Source: CAYMGM01 sp964390005
Lineage (GTDB): Bacteria > Pseudomonadota > Alphaproteobacteria > UBA9219
NCBI GenBank assembly: GCA_964390005.1
Contig: CAYMGM010000005.1
Coordinates: forward strand, 66,305-130,304
Reading direction: 5' to 3'
DNA length: 64,000 nucleotides
Shown here: positions 52,817 through 62,120 of the stretch, piece after piece
Layout of the letters: every line of letters begins with the position of its first letter
Numbering within the stretch: the stretch's first letter is position 1
The notes under the pieces: generated by a model
Told to the model about the DNA's origin: nothing
The model's database searches: none
Seen by the model: the letters and a program-made list of their open reading frames with translations, nothing else
Translations under genes and position numbers: made by a program

Positions 52817-54040
52817 GTGCTGAAAAAAATCGTGCGTCTTTTGTGGAGTCTTCAGCCCCGCCCCTTGCGCAGGCTTGAGCTCGACGCGGTCGAGCTTTTG
52901 ATGACGCGCCCCTTGCCCAAAAAACGCACCTTTGAAAAAGGCGACATCGTCGTCTGCGGCATGCTGGGCACGGCGTCGGGCATCGGCCTTGCCGCGCGGC
53001 AAACCTTTGAAGCGATGAAAGCGCGCGGTCTTACCGTTTGCGGCGCGAATGCCAGCCGCTTTGCGGTTTTAGAAGATTTTGACGCAGGCCCCCTGTGGCC
53101 TGAAAAGGCGACCGAAGGCGGACTTGCGATTGTTTACATCAATCCCGATATTCTCAGCTTGGTCTGGAATGCCTTGGGCCGTAAGCGCTTTATCAAACGC
53201 CGCGTCGTTGGCGTTTGGTTTTGGGAGCTCGAGACCGTGCCGCCCAGATGGCGGCGCTCCATCCCCTTGGTGGATGAGATTTGGGCTTCAAGCCACTTTG
53301 TTGCGAACGCTATTCGCAAAATCGCAGGCGACAAACCCGTGCATGTCGTCCCGCAGCCTTTTGACGTCAGCGCGGTCCGCATGACGCCGCACCATGATCC
53401 GCTGCCCGCCTATGCGGACAAAACGATTGTCTTCTTTACCTATGACGTCCGGTCGTTGCATGCGCGCAAAAACCCCGAAGCCGTCATTGACGCTTTTCGC
53501 CGTGCTGCGGCCGATAATCCCAAGGCTCTGTTGATCGTCAAAATCAACAACGCCCACACCTGGCCCGAAGCCGAAGCGCGCGTCCGCCAAGCCGCCGAAG
53601 GTTTAACGAACTTTGTGCTTTTGAAAAAAATGTTCTCGGACGACGAGATGCAAGATCTGATGGCGCGCGTCGATATTGTGATGTCGCTGCATCGTTCCGA
53701 AGGCTTTGGGCTTTTGATGGCATCGGCCATGGCGGCGGCGAAGCCCGTAATCGCCACCGGCTGGTCGGCCAACACGGATTTCATGACGCCGGACTGCAGC
53801 GTTTTGGTCGATTACAAGCTTATTCCTGTTGTCGATCCGCAGCATATTTACGACAAATACAACGCCGTTTGGGCCGAGCCCGATACCGTCCAAGCCGCCG
53901 AAGCCTTGCGCCGCCTTCTGGCCGATCCCGCTTTGCGTCACCAAATGGGCCAAGCCGCGCGGCGGCAAGTTGAAACCTTCTTTTCAAAAGAAGCATGGGA
54001 AAAGGCCTTGCCACCCAGTTTTTGGGAAGCGCAGGCTTAA
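52817..54040 (+). CDS. Glycosyltransferase family 4
   Basis: A 407-residue GT-B transferase starting at GTG 52817 with GGAG upstream. FFTYDVRSLHARKNPEAVID, LLIVKINNAHTWPEAEARVR and VDIVMSLHRSEGFGLLMASA (E-x7-E-like) are typical of the C-terminal nucleotide-binding domain; GVWFWELETVPPRWRRS is also shared with several alphaproteobacterial members. It is the last gene of the plus-strand glycan unit and may add the fucose or rhamnose-type residue that gmd helps to produce. Confidence 0.9.
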   Translation: MLKKIVRLLWSLQPRPLRRLELDAVELLMTRPLPKKRTFEKGDIVVCGMLGTASGIGLAARQTFEAMKARGLTVCGANASRFAVLEDFDAGPLWPEKATEGGLAIVYINPDILSLVWNALGRKRFIKRRVVGVWFWELETVPPRWRRSIPLVDEIWASSHFVANAIRKIAGDKPVHVVPQPFDVSAVRMTPHHDPLPAYADKTIVFFTYDVRSLHARKNPEAVIDAFRRAAADNPKALLIVKINNAHTWPEAEARVRQAAEGLTNFVLLKKMFSDDEMQDLMARVDIVMSLHRSEGFGLLMASAMAAAKPVIATGWSANTDFMTPDCSVLVDYKLIPVVDPQHIYDKYNAVWAEPDTVQAAEALRRLLADPALRHQMGQAARRQVETFFSKEAWEKALPPSFWEAQA

Positions 54041-54066
54041 CTGCCTTTCTGCCGAGACCCTAAGCC

Positions 54067-57018
54067 TTAGAACCGATAGCTCATATTCCCGCGAAGGGCT
54101 TGCGTGTCGGCGTGCGCGCCGATCTGGCCGGTGTACGCAAGGCCAAGCGTGGTTTGCTGGCCGATCAGATAATCAACGCCAGCGCCAAGAACAGCGGCAT
54201 CGCGGGCCAGCGGGGCCGCTTGGGTTTCAAAGGCGCGAGAGCCCGCAAAGCGCAAGCTGGTCTCGGGGTTCGCGTCGCCAATCGCGTGCATCCACCCCGC
54301 CGAGGCTTGGAACGCCGCCCGATTGTTGGCCGATGTCAGGAAGGGCAAGACTTGCCGCACCCGCGCGCCCAGCGTTGTGCTGCCCAGCGTTCCGTCGCTG
54401 TCTTCGGCGGTCAGCGCCGCCGCGCCGCCTTTTTCGGTAAAGCCGGGCACATTCACATAACCCCAAGCCAGATTGGCGAAGGGCTCGATCTTGCTTTCCT
54501 TGTCGCCAAAGCCATAGGCCGTTTCTGCAAAGCCGCTCACGCTGTGGGCGTTATAGGAGCCTTTCAGATAATCGCTGTAATAAGGAAAGCTCACGCCCCG
54601 CTTGGTGTCGATGTCGCTATAGGCATAGGTAAGGCCAGTTCGCAGGCTCAGCTTGCCCCAGCTCCGCCCGCCATAGGCCGAGACGCTGTAACGCTCTGAC
54701 GTGCCCTTGTCGCCTGTCTCGTCCTCTTGATTATAATCCGCATGGTCATAGCCAAAGGCGAGGCCAAGACGCCAGTTATCCCCCATCATCCCGTCCACGC
54801 CCAGCATCAGACCTTTGTCTTGATGCTTAAAATCTCTGGCGTTCGCGTCGCCGTCGCGGCTGCCCCAGCCGCCAAAGCCCTGCGCCCAAACGGTCGGCGC
54901 AATCTTGGCATTTGCAACAGCAGCATCATTCGCGATCTTGTCGCCATAAAGGATCCGCCCGCGCGCAGAAGCGACCACAGGGGCCGGAGCCGTCACCGGC
55001 GCGGCAAACCCTGTTTGATTGTCTTCGGCCTGCGCCAAACGTCCGGCCAAGACGCGCCCGAAGGCGGCTTGATCTTCAAGAAGCGTGGCCTTCACGTTCG
55101 CGTGAATCTCGCCTGACAGAGCCTGATAGGCTTGGCGTGTCGTGCCGACATCGCTTTGCATGGCCACGGCATCGTAAACGGCATTCCCGGCGCCAAGGCT
55201 TTCGATTGCGGCGGCGGCGTTCGCCTGATTGCCCGATCCGGCCACGCTCGCGAAGCTTACCCCATTGCGGATCACCGAGGCGTAAACATCCGTCGCATCA
55301 TAGGACAGCGTCGCGGTCAAAAAGAGAAGCGGATCGGCAAAAGAAATACTGTCGAACGCGCCCGAAACGCCGCCCGCGGCGGAAAGGATGGTATAGGTGG
55401 TCCCCGCGCGAAGCAGCGCCCCCTGATAGTCGATCAAGGAGACCGTGCCGCCGGTGATGGTGGCCGCCCCCGTCGCCACGATTTTGTCCGAGCTGGTAAG
55501 ATTAGCCTCGACATCGTAGGTCGAACCCGGCGCAAAGCTGACATCGCCAGAGACAGAAAGAGTCCCGATGGAATTACCGGGAGCCACAGAGCCGCCCGAG
55601 GCCGCATCAATCCCGCCTACAGTCCCCGAGCCCTTCAGCGTCCCGCCATCAGCGACATCGACCGTACCGCCCAAAGCCCCATTCACCGACAAAATCCCAG
55701 AGCCAGAGACAGCCGCAGTGCCGGTAAAGGACGAGCTGTCGCCGGTCAAGTAGGTCGTGCCCGACGCAAAGGCCATCGTGCCGGAGCCGGACAAGCTATT
55801 GGACAGCGTTTGCACGCCAGAGGTCACGACGCTAAGCGTCCCGCCCTCAAGATCAAACGTCCCGGTGAAGCCAGAGAGATCGCCGGTCAGATACGTCGTG
55901 CCCGCCACGCTCTCGATGGTGCCGGAGCCGGAGATGCTGTTGGCGAAGGTGTAAGCGGTTGAGGTGTGGTTGAAGACGATGGTGCCTGTGCCGGAGCCAA
56001 AGACGATAGAACTGGCAGAAACCGTGCCGGGGGCCACGGCAGAAGAGCCCGACGCCGCACCGATGTTCAGCGTACCGGTCGAGCCAACATTTGTAGCTAT
56101 ATTCAGCATTCGCGCGACAGAGACTGTAGCAGAATTCGAGACAGTCAAAATACCAGTACCAGACTGGCCGACATTGACATTCCAACCACTTTCTAAAGAC
56201 GAGCCTGTTCCCGTGATATTGACAGTCCCGCTGCTGCCAGTGACATTCCCAATAATGATGCTACAATTATCTGCTGAACTGACGCTCCCCCCATTTGATA
56301 TATTTAATGTTCCCCTACCTGCACTGCCAATATAAACTTGGGCACCGCTTTCTATTGACGATCCTGTCCCTGTCACAGATACAGAGCCAGTACCGTCAGT
56401 GCTAGTGCCAATAACAATATAATAATTAGAAGCTGACCCAATAGAACCACCATCTGAAACAGTTAAAGTTCCCGTGCCGTGGTTTCCTATTTGAAAATTT
56501 GAAGAACTCGTCCAACTTGAGCCAACTCCCGTAACGATGGCATTTCCGACACCTCCAGCCAGCGAGCCAATTATCGCCCAAGTGGTCGAATAAATTGTTG
56601 CTCCATTTTCTAAAATCAATGTACCCGTACCAGAATTCCCTACTGTCATTCGTGGAACATTAAGATAGGCATTTGCTCCTGATATTGTAAATGTCCCTGT
56701 TGAAGAAAGCAGATTTCCAACATTAATCCCTAACGCAACATTCATTGTTCCAGATAAAAGCAACGTTCCTGTTGTTGCATTGCCAATATTAACAATATTA
56801 GCTTGAGCTGTCCCGCAGGACTCACAAACAACTACATTGGCATCAATTTGCACCGTATCTGAATTTGTCGGCAGTGCATTACCACTCCAGTTGTTCGCAT
56901 CAAACCAACTTGTCGTACCTGCCCCTCCGTCCCACGTAGCCGTCGCCTGGGCCGCAGGCACAAAGCAAGACGAAGCCAGTAGCACGGCAAGGACTGTTTT
57001 AACTGGAAAAGAAGACAT
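54067..57018 (-). CDS. Autotransporter (type V secretion) adhesin-like protein
   Basis: A 983-residue protein. MSSFPVKTVLAVLLASSCFV is the signal peptide. The passenger (about residues 30-680) is built of loosely repeated GTGTLTVSDGGSI and GTGSSIESG units that form a beta-helix, plus a WDGGAGTTSWFDANNWSG opening typical of such passengers. The last 280 or so residues form the outer-membrane barrel, ending LRGNMSYRF with a terminal Phe. The ATG 57018 is chosen over an upstream one. The nucleotide composition changes sharply inside the gene (see findings). It ends 26 bases from the convergent glycosyltransferase. Confidence 0.92.
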   Translation of the reverse strand: MSSFPVKTVLAVLLASSCFVPAAQATATWDGGAGTTSWFDANNWSGNALPTNSDTVQIDANVVVCESCGTAQANIVNIGNATTGTLLLSGTMNVALGINVGNLLSSTGTFTISGANAYLNVPRMTVGNSGTGTLILENGATIYSTTWAIIGSLAGGVGNAIVTGVGSSWTSSSNFQIGNHGTGTLTVSDGGSIGSASNYYIVIGTSTDGTGSVSVTGTGSSIESGAQVYIGSAGRGTLNISNGGSVSSADNCSIIIGNVTGSSGTVNITGTGSSLESGWNVNVGQSGTGILTVSNSATVSVARMLNIATNVGSTGTLNIGAASGSSAVAPGTVSASSIVFGSGTGTIVFNHTSTAYTFANSISGSGTIESVAGTTYLTGDLSGFTGTFDLEGGTLSVVTSGVQTLSNSLSGSGTMAFASGTTYLTGDSSSFTGTAAVSGSGILSVNGALGGTVDVADGGTLKGSGTVGGIDAASGGSVAPGNSIGTLSVSGDVSFAPGSTYDVEANLTSSDKIVATGAATITGGTVSLIDYQGALLRAGTTYTILSAAGGVSGAFDSISFADPLLFLTATLSYDATDVYASVIRNGVSFASVAGSGNQANAAAAIESLGAGNAVYDAVAMQSDVGTTRQAYQALSGEIHANVKATLLEDQAAFGRVLAGRLAQAEDNQTGFAAPVTAPAPVVASARGRILYGDKIANDAAVANAKIAPTVWAQGFGGWGSRDGDANARDFKHQDKGLMLGVDGMMGDNWRLGLAFGYDHADYNQEDETGDKGTSERYSVSAYGGRSWGKLSLRTGLTYAYSDIDTKRGVSFPYYSDYLKGSYNAHSVSGFAETAYGFGDKESKIEPFANLAWGYVNVPGFTEKGGAAALTAEDSDGTLGSTTLGARVRQVLPFLTSANNRAAFQASAGWMHAIGDANPETSLRFAGSRAFETQAAPLARDAAVLGAGVDYLIGQQTTLGLAYTGQIGAHADTQALRGNMSYRF

Positions 57019-57110
57019 GGAAATCACCAAAGCGGGCAGACAAAGAGGGGAATACAGAGGCGCGAATCGCACCTCTCACGACGATAGTGAATACCATCGC
57101 TAGCAAGGCC

Positions 57111-57131
57111 TCCTTAACATACGATTAAGGA
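57111..57131. repeat. Perfect inverted repeat upstream of the autotransporter
   Basis: TCCTTAA (57111-57117) and TTAAGGA (57125-57131) are perfect 7-base arms around 7 bases, about 93 bases before the autotransporter ATG on the minus strand. No T-run follows, so it may be an operator rather than a terminator. Confidence 0.35.
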
Positions 57132-57237
57132 CGACATTTTCTTGCCGGGCGTCAGCCCTTATGGCAGCGTTTGGTCTTTAAGTGGGGAGGAAAATGAACG
57201 GCTTGCCGAGCCGTAGCTCGCGAAAGCAAGCGAAGGC

Positions 57238-57324
57238 TGGTGCCCAGAAGAAGACTCGAACTTCCACGACATTGCTGCCACAGGTACCTGAAACCTGCGC
57301 GTCTACCAATTCCGCCATCTGGGC
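57238..57324 (-). tRNA. tRNA-Leu (anticodon CAG)
   Basis: The reverse complement folds as a class II tRNA with a long variable arm: acceptor GCCCAGA/TCTGGGC, D arm with TGGCGGAATTGGTAGACG, anticodon loop TTCAGGT giving CAG (plus-strand 57288-57290), variable arm around GTGGCAGCAATGTCGT and T arm GTTCGAGTC. The 3' CCA is encoded at 57238-57240. It decodes CUG. Confidence 0.95.
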
Positions 57325-57386
57325 ACTTTCCGAACGGGCCGGAGAGGTTGCTTTGGTACGGGCTCGGCCCGCGAAAGTCAAGGGAT

Positions 57387-60300
57387 TTAATGGGGGGCTT
57401 GCCCCTGCTTTTGCCCTTCCCCCTTACGGAAGGAATCGAGGAAATCCCTGAATAAATCGACTTCGGAAAGCTTGGATTGGACGGCGGCGACGTCTTTCAC
57501 CTGCATCATCTGGTCGGGACGGGTGAGGATTTTGAACATATCCGCCTTGGTCGTGCTGTTCATGGCACCGGCATAGTCGGCGCCCAAGCGATCCAGACCG
57601 GCTGCGTCGCCCCCTTGCGCCATTGCCAGCGCCGCGCTGACAAGCCATCCGGCCTTGTCTTCAGGCAGGCTGGTGCCCGGCTTGGGCGGCGGACCGACAA
57701 GCTCGATCAGCGCGTTGACGGCGTCGCCCCAATGTTTGGCCCGCATGGCGATATCGGCCCGCAGCTTGAGCGTATCGGGCGCTGCCTGCGGGGGAAGCGC
57801 GGCCAGCGCATCTTCATATTTGCCCATCTCGGACAGCGCCCTTGCGCGCAAGAGCTGTCTTTGGGCCTGCCCTTCCGGCGGTAACGCGGCGGCATCGGCC
57901 TGTCCTTGGTCGAGGATCGTCAGCGCTTCGGTCGCCTTGTGGTCCAGCAACCGCACCGCCGCGAGACGCAAAACCGTTTTAGCCCGATCTTCGGGTTTGG
58001 AGCTGTTCTTGACGATTTCATCCAAAAGCTTGGCCGCCGGATCGAGCAGATCGATATCCACCAAACGCTCGGCCAGATTCCGGCGGACGACGTTCCCGTC
58101 TTCGCCTGCCGGGATCAGCACCTTGAAATCGGTATAGAGATTCAGCGCATCTAGCGGGGATAGACTCTTGCCCAAATCCGTCAAGAAAACGCGCGTAAAC
58201 AGTTTCGTCATCTCGGCGCGCAATTCGGGCGCGCGGGGACTTGTGGGATAAAGGCGCAGCCCCTCGCCCATCACCGTCAGACCTTTGCGGAAGGCGTGGC
58301 CATCGATATAAAAACCGCCGAGGCGCTCTAGAATATCGAACTCCAGATCGTCGCCGCGCCACGCAAAGCGCAGGCCTTCCAAGCGATCCGCCGCTTGCTT
58401 GGGCGTCATGGATTTCGTCGCAACGCTCAAATCCACCAACGCCAGCTCTGAGCGAATTTTATACAAACGGTCGCCGTCCTTCGCCGCCTCGCGCCACAGT
58501 TTCTCGGCCCGATCGGCGTGGTCCTGCTTGGCTTCCATCACGCCGCGCAGATAGAGTATCCCGGCCTTAACGGACGGGTCGTAGCCATCCTTTTCCAATC
58601 GCGCCAGCCAATCCGCCCCATCGCGGTCTTTGCCTGCCGCCAGCGCCGTTTCAACGGCCAGCACGATAAAGCGGGAACGGAACGGTTCAGGGTATTCAAA
58701 CAAAAGCGGCGCGTTCAGATGGAACCGTTCGATGGCCGAGGCCCAATCGCGCGATGACGCGCTGCCGATGGCCTGCCACAACGACGTTTCAGGCTGCTGC
58801 GCCAAGGCGGGCAAGGCCAGATCGGCCAACCCATCGCGCGCCCGCCCCTCAAGGATCAGCGACGCGCCGCGCAGAGCCAGAAAATCGGGCTGCGTTTCAA
58901 TTTCCGGCAACGCTTTGCGAATGACTTCGAGGATCGCCAGCGCCTCGGTTCCAAGGCCATAGGAAAAATAAAAACGCGCCAAATCCAACCGCGCCAACAC
59001 CCGTTCGTTTTCGGGAACGGAGGCAATCGTCTGGATCAATCTTTGACGCGTGGCGATGAACGGATCGCCCTGTCGTCCACGCCACCGGGCAAAGTCGAAA
59101 AGGACTTTACCCTGCCCGAGGCTTTTTTCGGCCTCGCCGCTTTTGGTGCCTGCATCGGCAGGCGGCGACAATTTCAGCCCGCCTTCAGAGGTGATTTCGA
59201 TCCCGTCGGGCACAATGCGCGCGACGACTTTTTCGTGCAGAGGCTTAACCACAAGCCCTTGCGCCGAAGGGATCACATCGAAATCGGCCAAATGCCGGGG
59301 AACGGTAAAGGCCCCCGTTTCGCGCAACGGGATGATCAAGAGATCGTCGCCCACAACCGGATCTTGCAGGAAAACGGGATCGGGCGGTCCCGCCGTCGGC
59401 ACCAAAAGCCGCGCGCCCAAGGCAAAACCCGGCTGCGCGACGAATTCCGTGGAAACGCCCGCCGCCGTCCCTGCGGGTACCAAATAAATGTCCCACGATG
59501 TTTCCGTGCGCGTCGCGCGCACATTCACACCATCCGGAACGGCGATGCGGAGCCCGGAATTGCGCGGCAGATCGAACGGCTCCAACTTCACGCGCGGCGA
59601 CGTGCCCACCATAAAGGGCGGCGGCGAGAGCTTGCGATCGAACAGGATCGTCACATACCCCGCGCGCACAAAAACAGCTGCGCCCGCCGAGATTTTCGGA
59701 TCGAACGAAACCACAGGCTGCGCGGGCTTTTCATTCACGATGGCTTGAATCGCCGCAATTGTTTTGGGATCGAGGCTGGGCGCAATCAGCGCGGGTTTCG
59801 GCAACGGAGCCAGCGTGTCGCCTTTCTCAACCACGGGGCTGGGCGCGGCCTGCGGCGTGGGCGCTGTGGGCAGCGACGCATCCACCCCCGGCCCCGGCTT
59901 CTCAACCAACGGCGCGGCAGGCGCGGGCGCAGGCGTAGCAGCGGAACCCCTCGTAGGTGCAGGCGTAGGCGCAGAAGACGGAACCGGCGCAGGAGGCGGA
60001 ACGGTCCCCGCCTTTGGCGGCGTGACAGGCGCAGACGTTGCAGGGGGCGTTGCGGGCGGCATCGCAGCCTTTGGCGGCGCAAGCGTGGCCGCAGGCTGAA
60101 CGGCGGGCTTCGTCTCAACGGCAGCCGTTTTTTCGGTCGGGTGAGTCTTTTCGACCGCCTTCTCCTTTTCGGCAATCGGGGCCGGAGTCGGAGTCGCGGG
60201 CGCGGACGCTGGGGATGGCGCGGGGGATGGCGGCGCTGTTTTTTCCTTGTTGACCGCCTCAGCGACGGGCGGCTTTTCTTCCTTTGCGGAGGGTTTCGCG

Positions 60301-60728
60301 GGCCCTGTTCCTTCGGGCGCCCGGGGGCCCATCACATCGATGACGATGGACGATTCGCTCAAGAAATCGTGAAGCTGCGCGCCGGGCGCAACCGAAAAGC
60401 GCACCACCAGCGGGGCCAGCCCGTCGGCGCCGGAAACGATAGTAAAACCGCGCGCACGTTGCACATCGGCAAAGCGCGGCAAGGTCAGCTTGGCGGCCGC
60501 CGTAAAGGCCACCGTCACCTGCCCGCCTTCTTTTCGCACCTGATAGGAAAAGCCCTTGGGCGCATCGAAAACAATGCGGTCAAAGGCCGGATGTTCGCCT
60601 GTCCTGAATGTCAAAACAGGTGCCAGCGCGGCACTCGGCGAACGGACGCCTTCCGCCGCCTGAGCCGAAACGGCAAGGGTCGTGCAAACGGAGAAAACGC
60701 AAACGAGTCCGAAAGAGCGTCGCGACAT
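57387..60728 (-). CDS. Large exported TPR-like repeat protein
   Basis: A 1113-residue protein. A signal peptide covers residues 1-24 (ends VSAQAAEG). Residues about 38-135 look like an AMIN-type beta-domain (FDRIVFDAPKGFSYQVRKEG). A Pro/Ala/Lys-rich stretch of about 170 residues follows (EKTAAVETKPAVQPAATLAP), then another beta-rich part (FVRAGYVTILFDRKLSPPPF). From about 560 to the end come helical repeats of TPR type (RLDLARFYFSYGLGTEALAI, RAKTVLRLAAVRLLDHKATE). Such architecture suggests a periplasmic scaffold. It follows cheY and cheZ on the same strand, so a flagellar-motor or polar role is a reasonable but untested idea. Confidence 0.82.
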   Translation of the reverse strand: MSRRSFGLVCVFSVCTTLAVSAQAAEGVRSPSAALAPVLTFRTGEHPAFDRIVFDAPKGFSYQVRKEGGQVTVAFTAAAKLTLPRFADVQRARGFTIVSGADGLAPLVVRFSVAPGAQLHDFLSESSIVIDVMGPRAPEGTGPAKPSAKEEKPPVAEAVNKEKTAPPSPAPSPASAPATPTPAPIAEKEKAVEKTHPTEKTAAVETKPAVQPAATLAPPKAAMPPATPPATSAPVTPPKAGTVPPPAPVPSSAPTPAPTRGSAATPAPAPAAPLVEKPGPGVDASLPTAPTPQAAPSPVVEKGDTLAPLPKPALIAPSLDPKTIAAIQAIVNEKPAQPVVSFDPKISAGAAVFVRAGYVTILFDRKLSPPPFMVGTSPRVKLEPFDLPRNSGLRIAVPDGVNVRATRTETSWDIYLVPAGTAAGVSTEFVAQPGFALGARLLVPTAGPPDPVFLQDPVVGDDLLIIPLRETGAFTVPRHLADFDVIPSAQGLVVKPLHEKVVARIVPDGIEITSEGGLKLSPPADAGTKSGEAEKSLGQGKVLFDFARWRGRQGDPFIATRQRLIQTIASVPENERVLARLDLARFYFSYGLGTEALAILEVIRKALPEIETQPDFLALRGASLILEGRARDGLADLALPALAQQPETSLWQAIGSASSRDWASAIERFHLNAPLLFEYPEPFRSRFIVLAVETALAAGKDRDGADWLARLEKDGYDPSVKAGILYLRGVMEAKQDHADRAEKLWREAAKDGDRLYKIRSELALVDLSVATKSMTPKQAADRLEGLRFAWRGDDLEFDILERLGGFYIDGHAFRKGLTVMGEGLRLYPTSPRAPELRAEMTKLFTRVFLTDLGKSLSPLDALNLYTDFKVLIPAGEDGNVVRRNLAERLVDIDLLDPAAKLLDEIVKNSSKPEDRAKTVLRLAAVRLLDHKATEALTILDQGQADAAALPPEGQAQRQLLRARALSEMGKYEDALAALPPQAAPDTLKLRADIAMRAKHWGDAVNALIELVGPPPKPGTSLPEDKAGWLVSAALAMAQGGDAAGLDRLGADYAGAMNSTTKADMFKILTRPDQMMQVKDVAAVQSKLSEVDLFRDFLDSFRKGEGQKQGQAPH

Positions 60729-60835
60729 GGGACGGGTCAGGCGAGAAGATAAGGTTTAAGATTTTAACCTTATATCAGGCCTTTTCCGATTTGCGGACTG
60801 TTTTTTTAGGAAAAGCGTCCAGCGGAGAGACGTTT

Positions 60836-61498
60836 TTAGTTGGTCTGGGCGTCGCCCGCCATCAGCTTGTCGATCTCATCCTGATTGATCGCCAGATGGG
60901 GCAGTTGGGGCCCGTTCAACAGCTCCTTCTCCGGGTCGCCGTTGAAGGCGTGCGCGGAGGGATCGCGATTGATTTCTTCGCCCAACGCCTGCATCAGCGC
61001 CGAAACCTTGGAGTCGATATATTTCAAGGTCTGGACGACCTTGGTTATACGCTGGCCGGTAATATCCTGAAAGTTGCAGGCCTCGAAAATGCGCGTGGTG
61101 CAAGCGATCAACTGGTCGCTGACTTCCTGCGCGCAAGAGCTGGCGATATTGCTGATCACGTCGCACTGATCCATGATCTTGTTGGTCGCTTCTTCCGTCG
61201 CGCCGACCACGGCATCCAGCTCATCCGTCGCGTGCGGGATATGGCTCGCACTGATTTCCTTGGGCTTGATTTCCGCGATTTCCTGCTTGGCGTGACGGAT
61301 ATAAGTCGCAAGTTCTTCCAGCTCGGCGTAAAATTTCAGATCCGCCGCCGTCACATCGCCCGTCAACGAGGAAACGACATCGCGCACGATCTTGGCGATT
61401 TCTTCTGCCGAAATCGGTCTTTGCGCTGCCTCATTGGCCGCACGAATTCGCTGGTGCAGATTGGTCTCAAGCGTGTTCAGGCGTTCGATATCGTTCAT
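60836..61498 (-). CDS. cheZ: CheZ-like CheY-phosphate phosphatase with FliM-like tail
   Basis: A 220-residue helical protein. FEACNFQDITGQRITKVVQT holds Asp145 and Gln149, equal in context to Asp143 and Gln147 of E. coli CheZ that position water for CheY-P hydrolysis. The last 20 residues contain INQDEIDKLM, which closely resembles the CheY-binding N-terminal peptide of FliM (a QDEIDALL-type motif). That combination fits a phosphatase recruited by binding CheY-P. It lies 26 bases from cheY on the same strand. A long N-terminal helical part fits the CheZ hairpin. Confidence 0.9.
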   Translation of the reverse strand: MNDIERLNTLETNLHQRIRAANEAAQRPISAEEIAKIVRDVVSSLTGDVTAADLKFYAELEELATYIRHAKQEIAEIKPKEISASHIPHATDELDAVVGATEEATNKIMDQCDVISNIASSCAQEVSDQLIACTTRIFEACNFQDITGQRITKVVQTLKYIDSKVSALMQALGEEINRDPSAHAFNGDPEKELLNGPQLPHLAINQDEIDKLMAGDAQTN

Positions 61499-61524
61499 TT
61501 TTCCACCCCGGAAAGAATCTTCGG

Positions 61525-61911
61525 TTAGAAGGCCCCAAGGACCGCCGAAATCTTTTGCTTAAGAGTCTCGGCGTTAAAGGGCTTCACAATATAATTGTTG
61601 ACGCCCGCCTCTTTGGCCGCCGCGACGTTTTCGATTTTGCTTTCAGCTGTGACCATAATGAACGGCGTCGCCTTAAGCCGCGCGTCCGCGCGGACTTCTT
61701 TGAGCAGCTGAAGGCCCGTCATCGGTTCCATGTTCCAGTCCGAAATCACCAGACCGAAATTCGTCTCATGCATCATCTTTAACGCCATGGCGCCATCCGT
61801 CGCCTGCAGGACGTTCTTGAATCCCAATTGCTTCAGGAGATTCTCAATGATGCGTAACATCGTCTTATAATCATCGACGATGAGGACGTTCATGTTCATA
61901 TCGAGTGCCAT
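61525..61911 (-). CDS. cheY: Chemotaxis response regulator CheY
   Basis: A 128-residue single-domain receiver. The acidic pair Asp13-Asp14 is in NVLIVDDYKTMLRII, the phospho-acceptor is Asp58 in LVISDWNMEPMTGLQLL, the switch Thr is Thr88 in IMVTAESKIENV and the conserved Lys is Lys110 in YIVKPFNAETLK. Phosphorylated CheY binds the flagellar switch protein FliM. ATG 61911 was chosen because AAGGAG lies 7 bases upstream. cheZ follows directly. Confidence 0.97.
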   Translation of the reverse strand: MALDMNMNVLIVDDYKTMLRIIENLLKQLGFKNVLQATDGAMALKMMHETNFGLVISDWNMEPMTGLQLLKEVRADARLKATPFIMVTAESKIENVAAAKEAGVNNYIVKPFNAETLKQKISAVLGAF

Positions 61912-62070
61912 CGACGGCTCCTTTGCCTTCAAGTGACTGCCCCCTGCGCCGTCTTGCCGGTCGCATAGCGGAGATCAAGCCACAGGTTTGAACTAAGAAA
62001 ATGCCCCAAGAAACTGAAAAAATCGTTACCAACCGCCCCAGCCCCCTCGCCCTGCCTTAGCAAAGGGCAG

Positions 62071-62100
62071 AAAAAACGCGGCAGTTGGGTTTCTGCCGCG
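62071..62100 (-). terminator. Intrinsic terminator of the porin gene
   Basis: On the minus strand CGCGGCAG (62100-62093) pairs with CTGCCGCG (62084-62077) around an 8-base loop and is followed by six Ts. It lies about 20 bases past the porin stop. Confidence 0.9.
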
Positions 62101-62120
62101 CTTTTCGAAGCTTTTGATGC

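Noticed and set aside
59800..60300. Short tandem repeats in the Pro/Ala-rich linker
   Set aside because: The units are degenerate and follow from low-complexity amino-acid usage; no regular DNA repeat was evident.
59043..60752. A 569-codon open frame on the plus strand
   Set aside because: It lies antisense to the large TPR gene and is mostly Arg and Gly from reading the Pro/Ala-rich linker backwards; a frame shadow.
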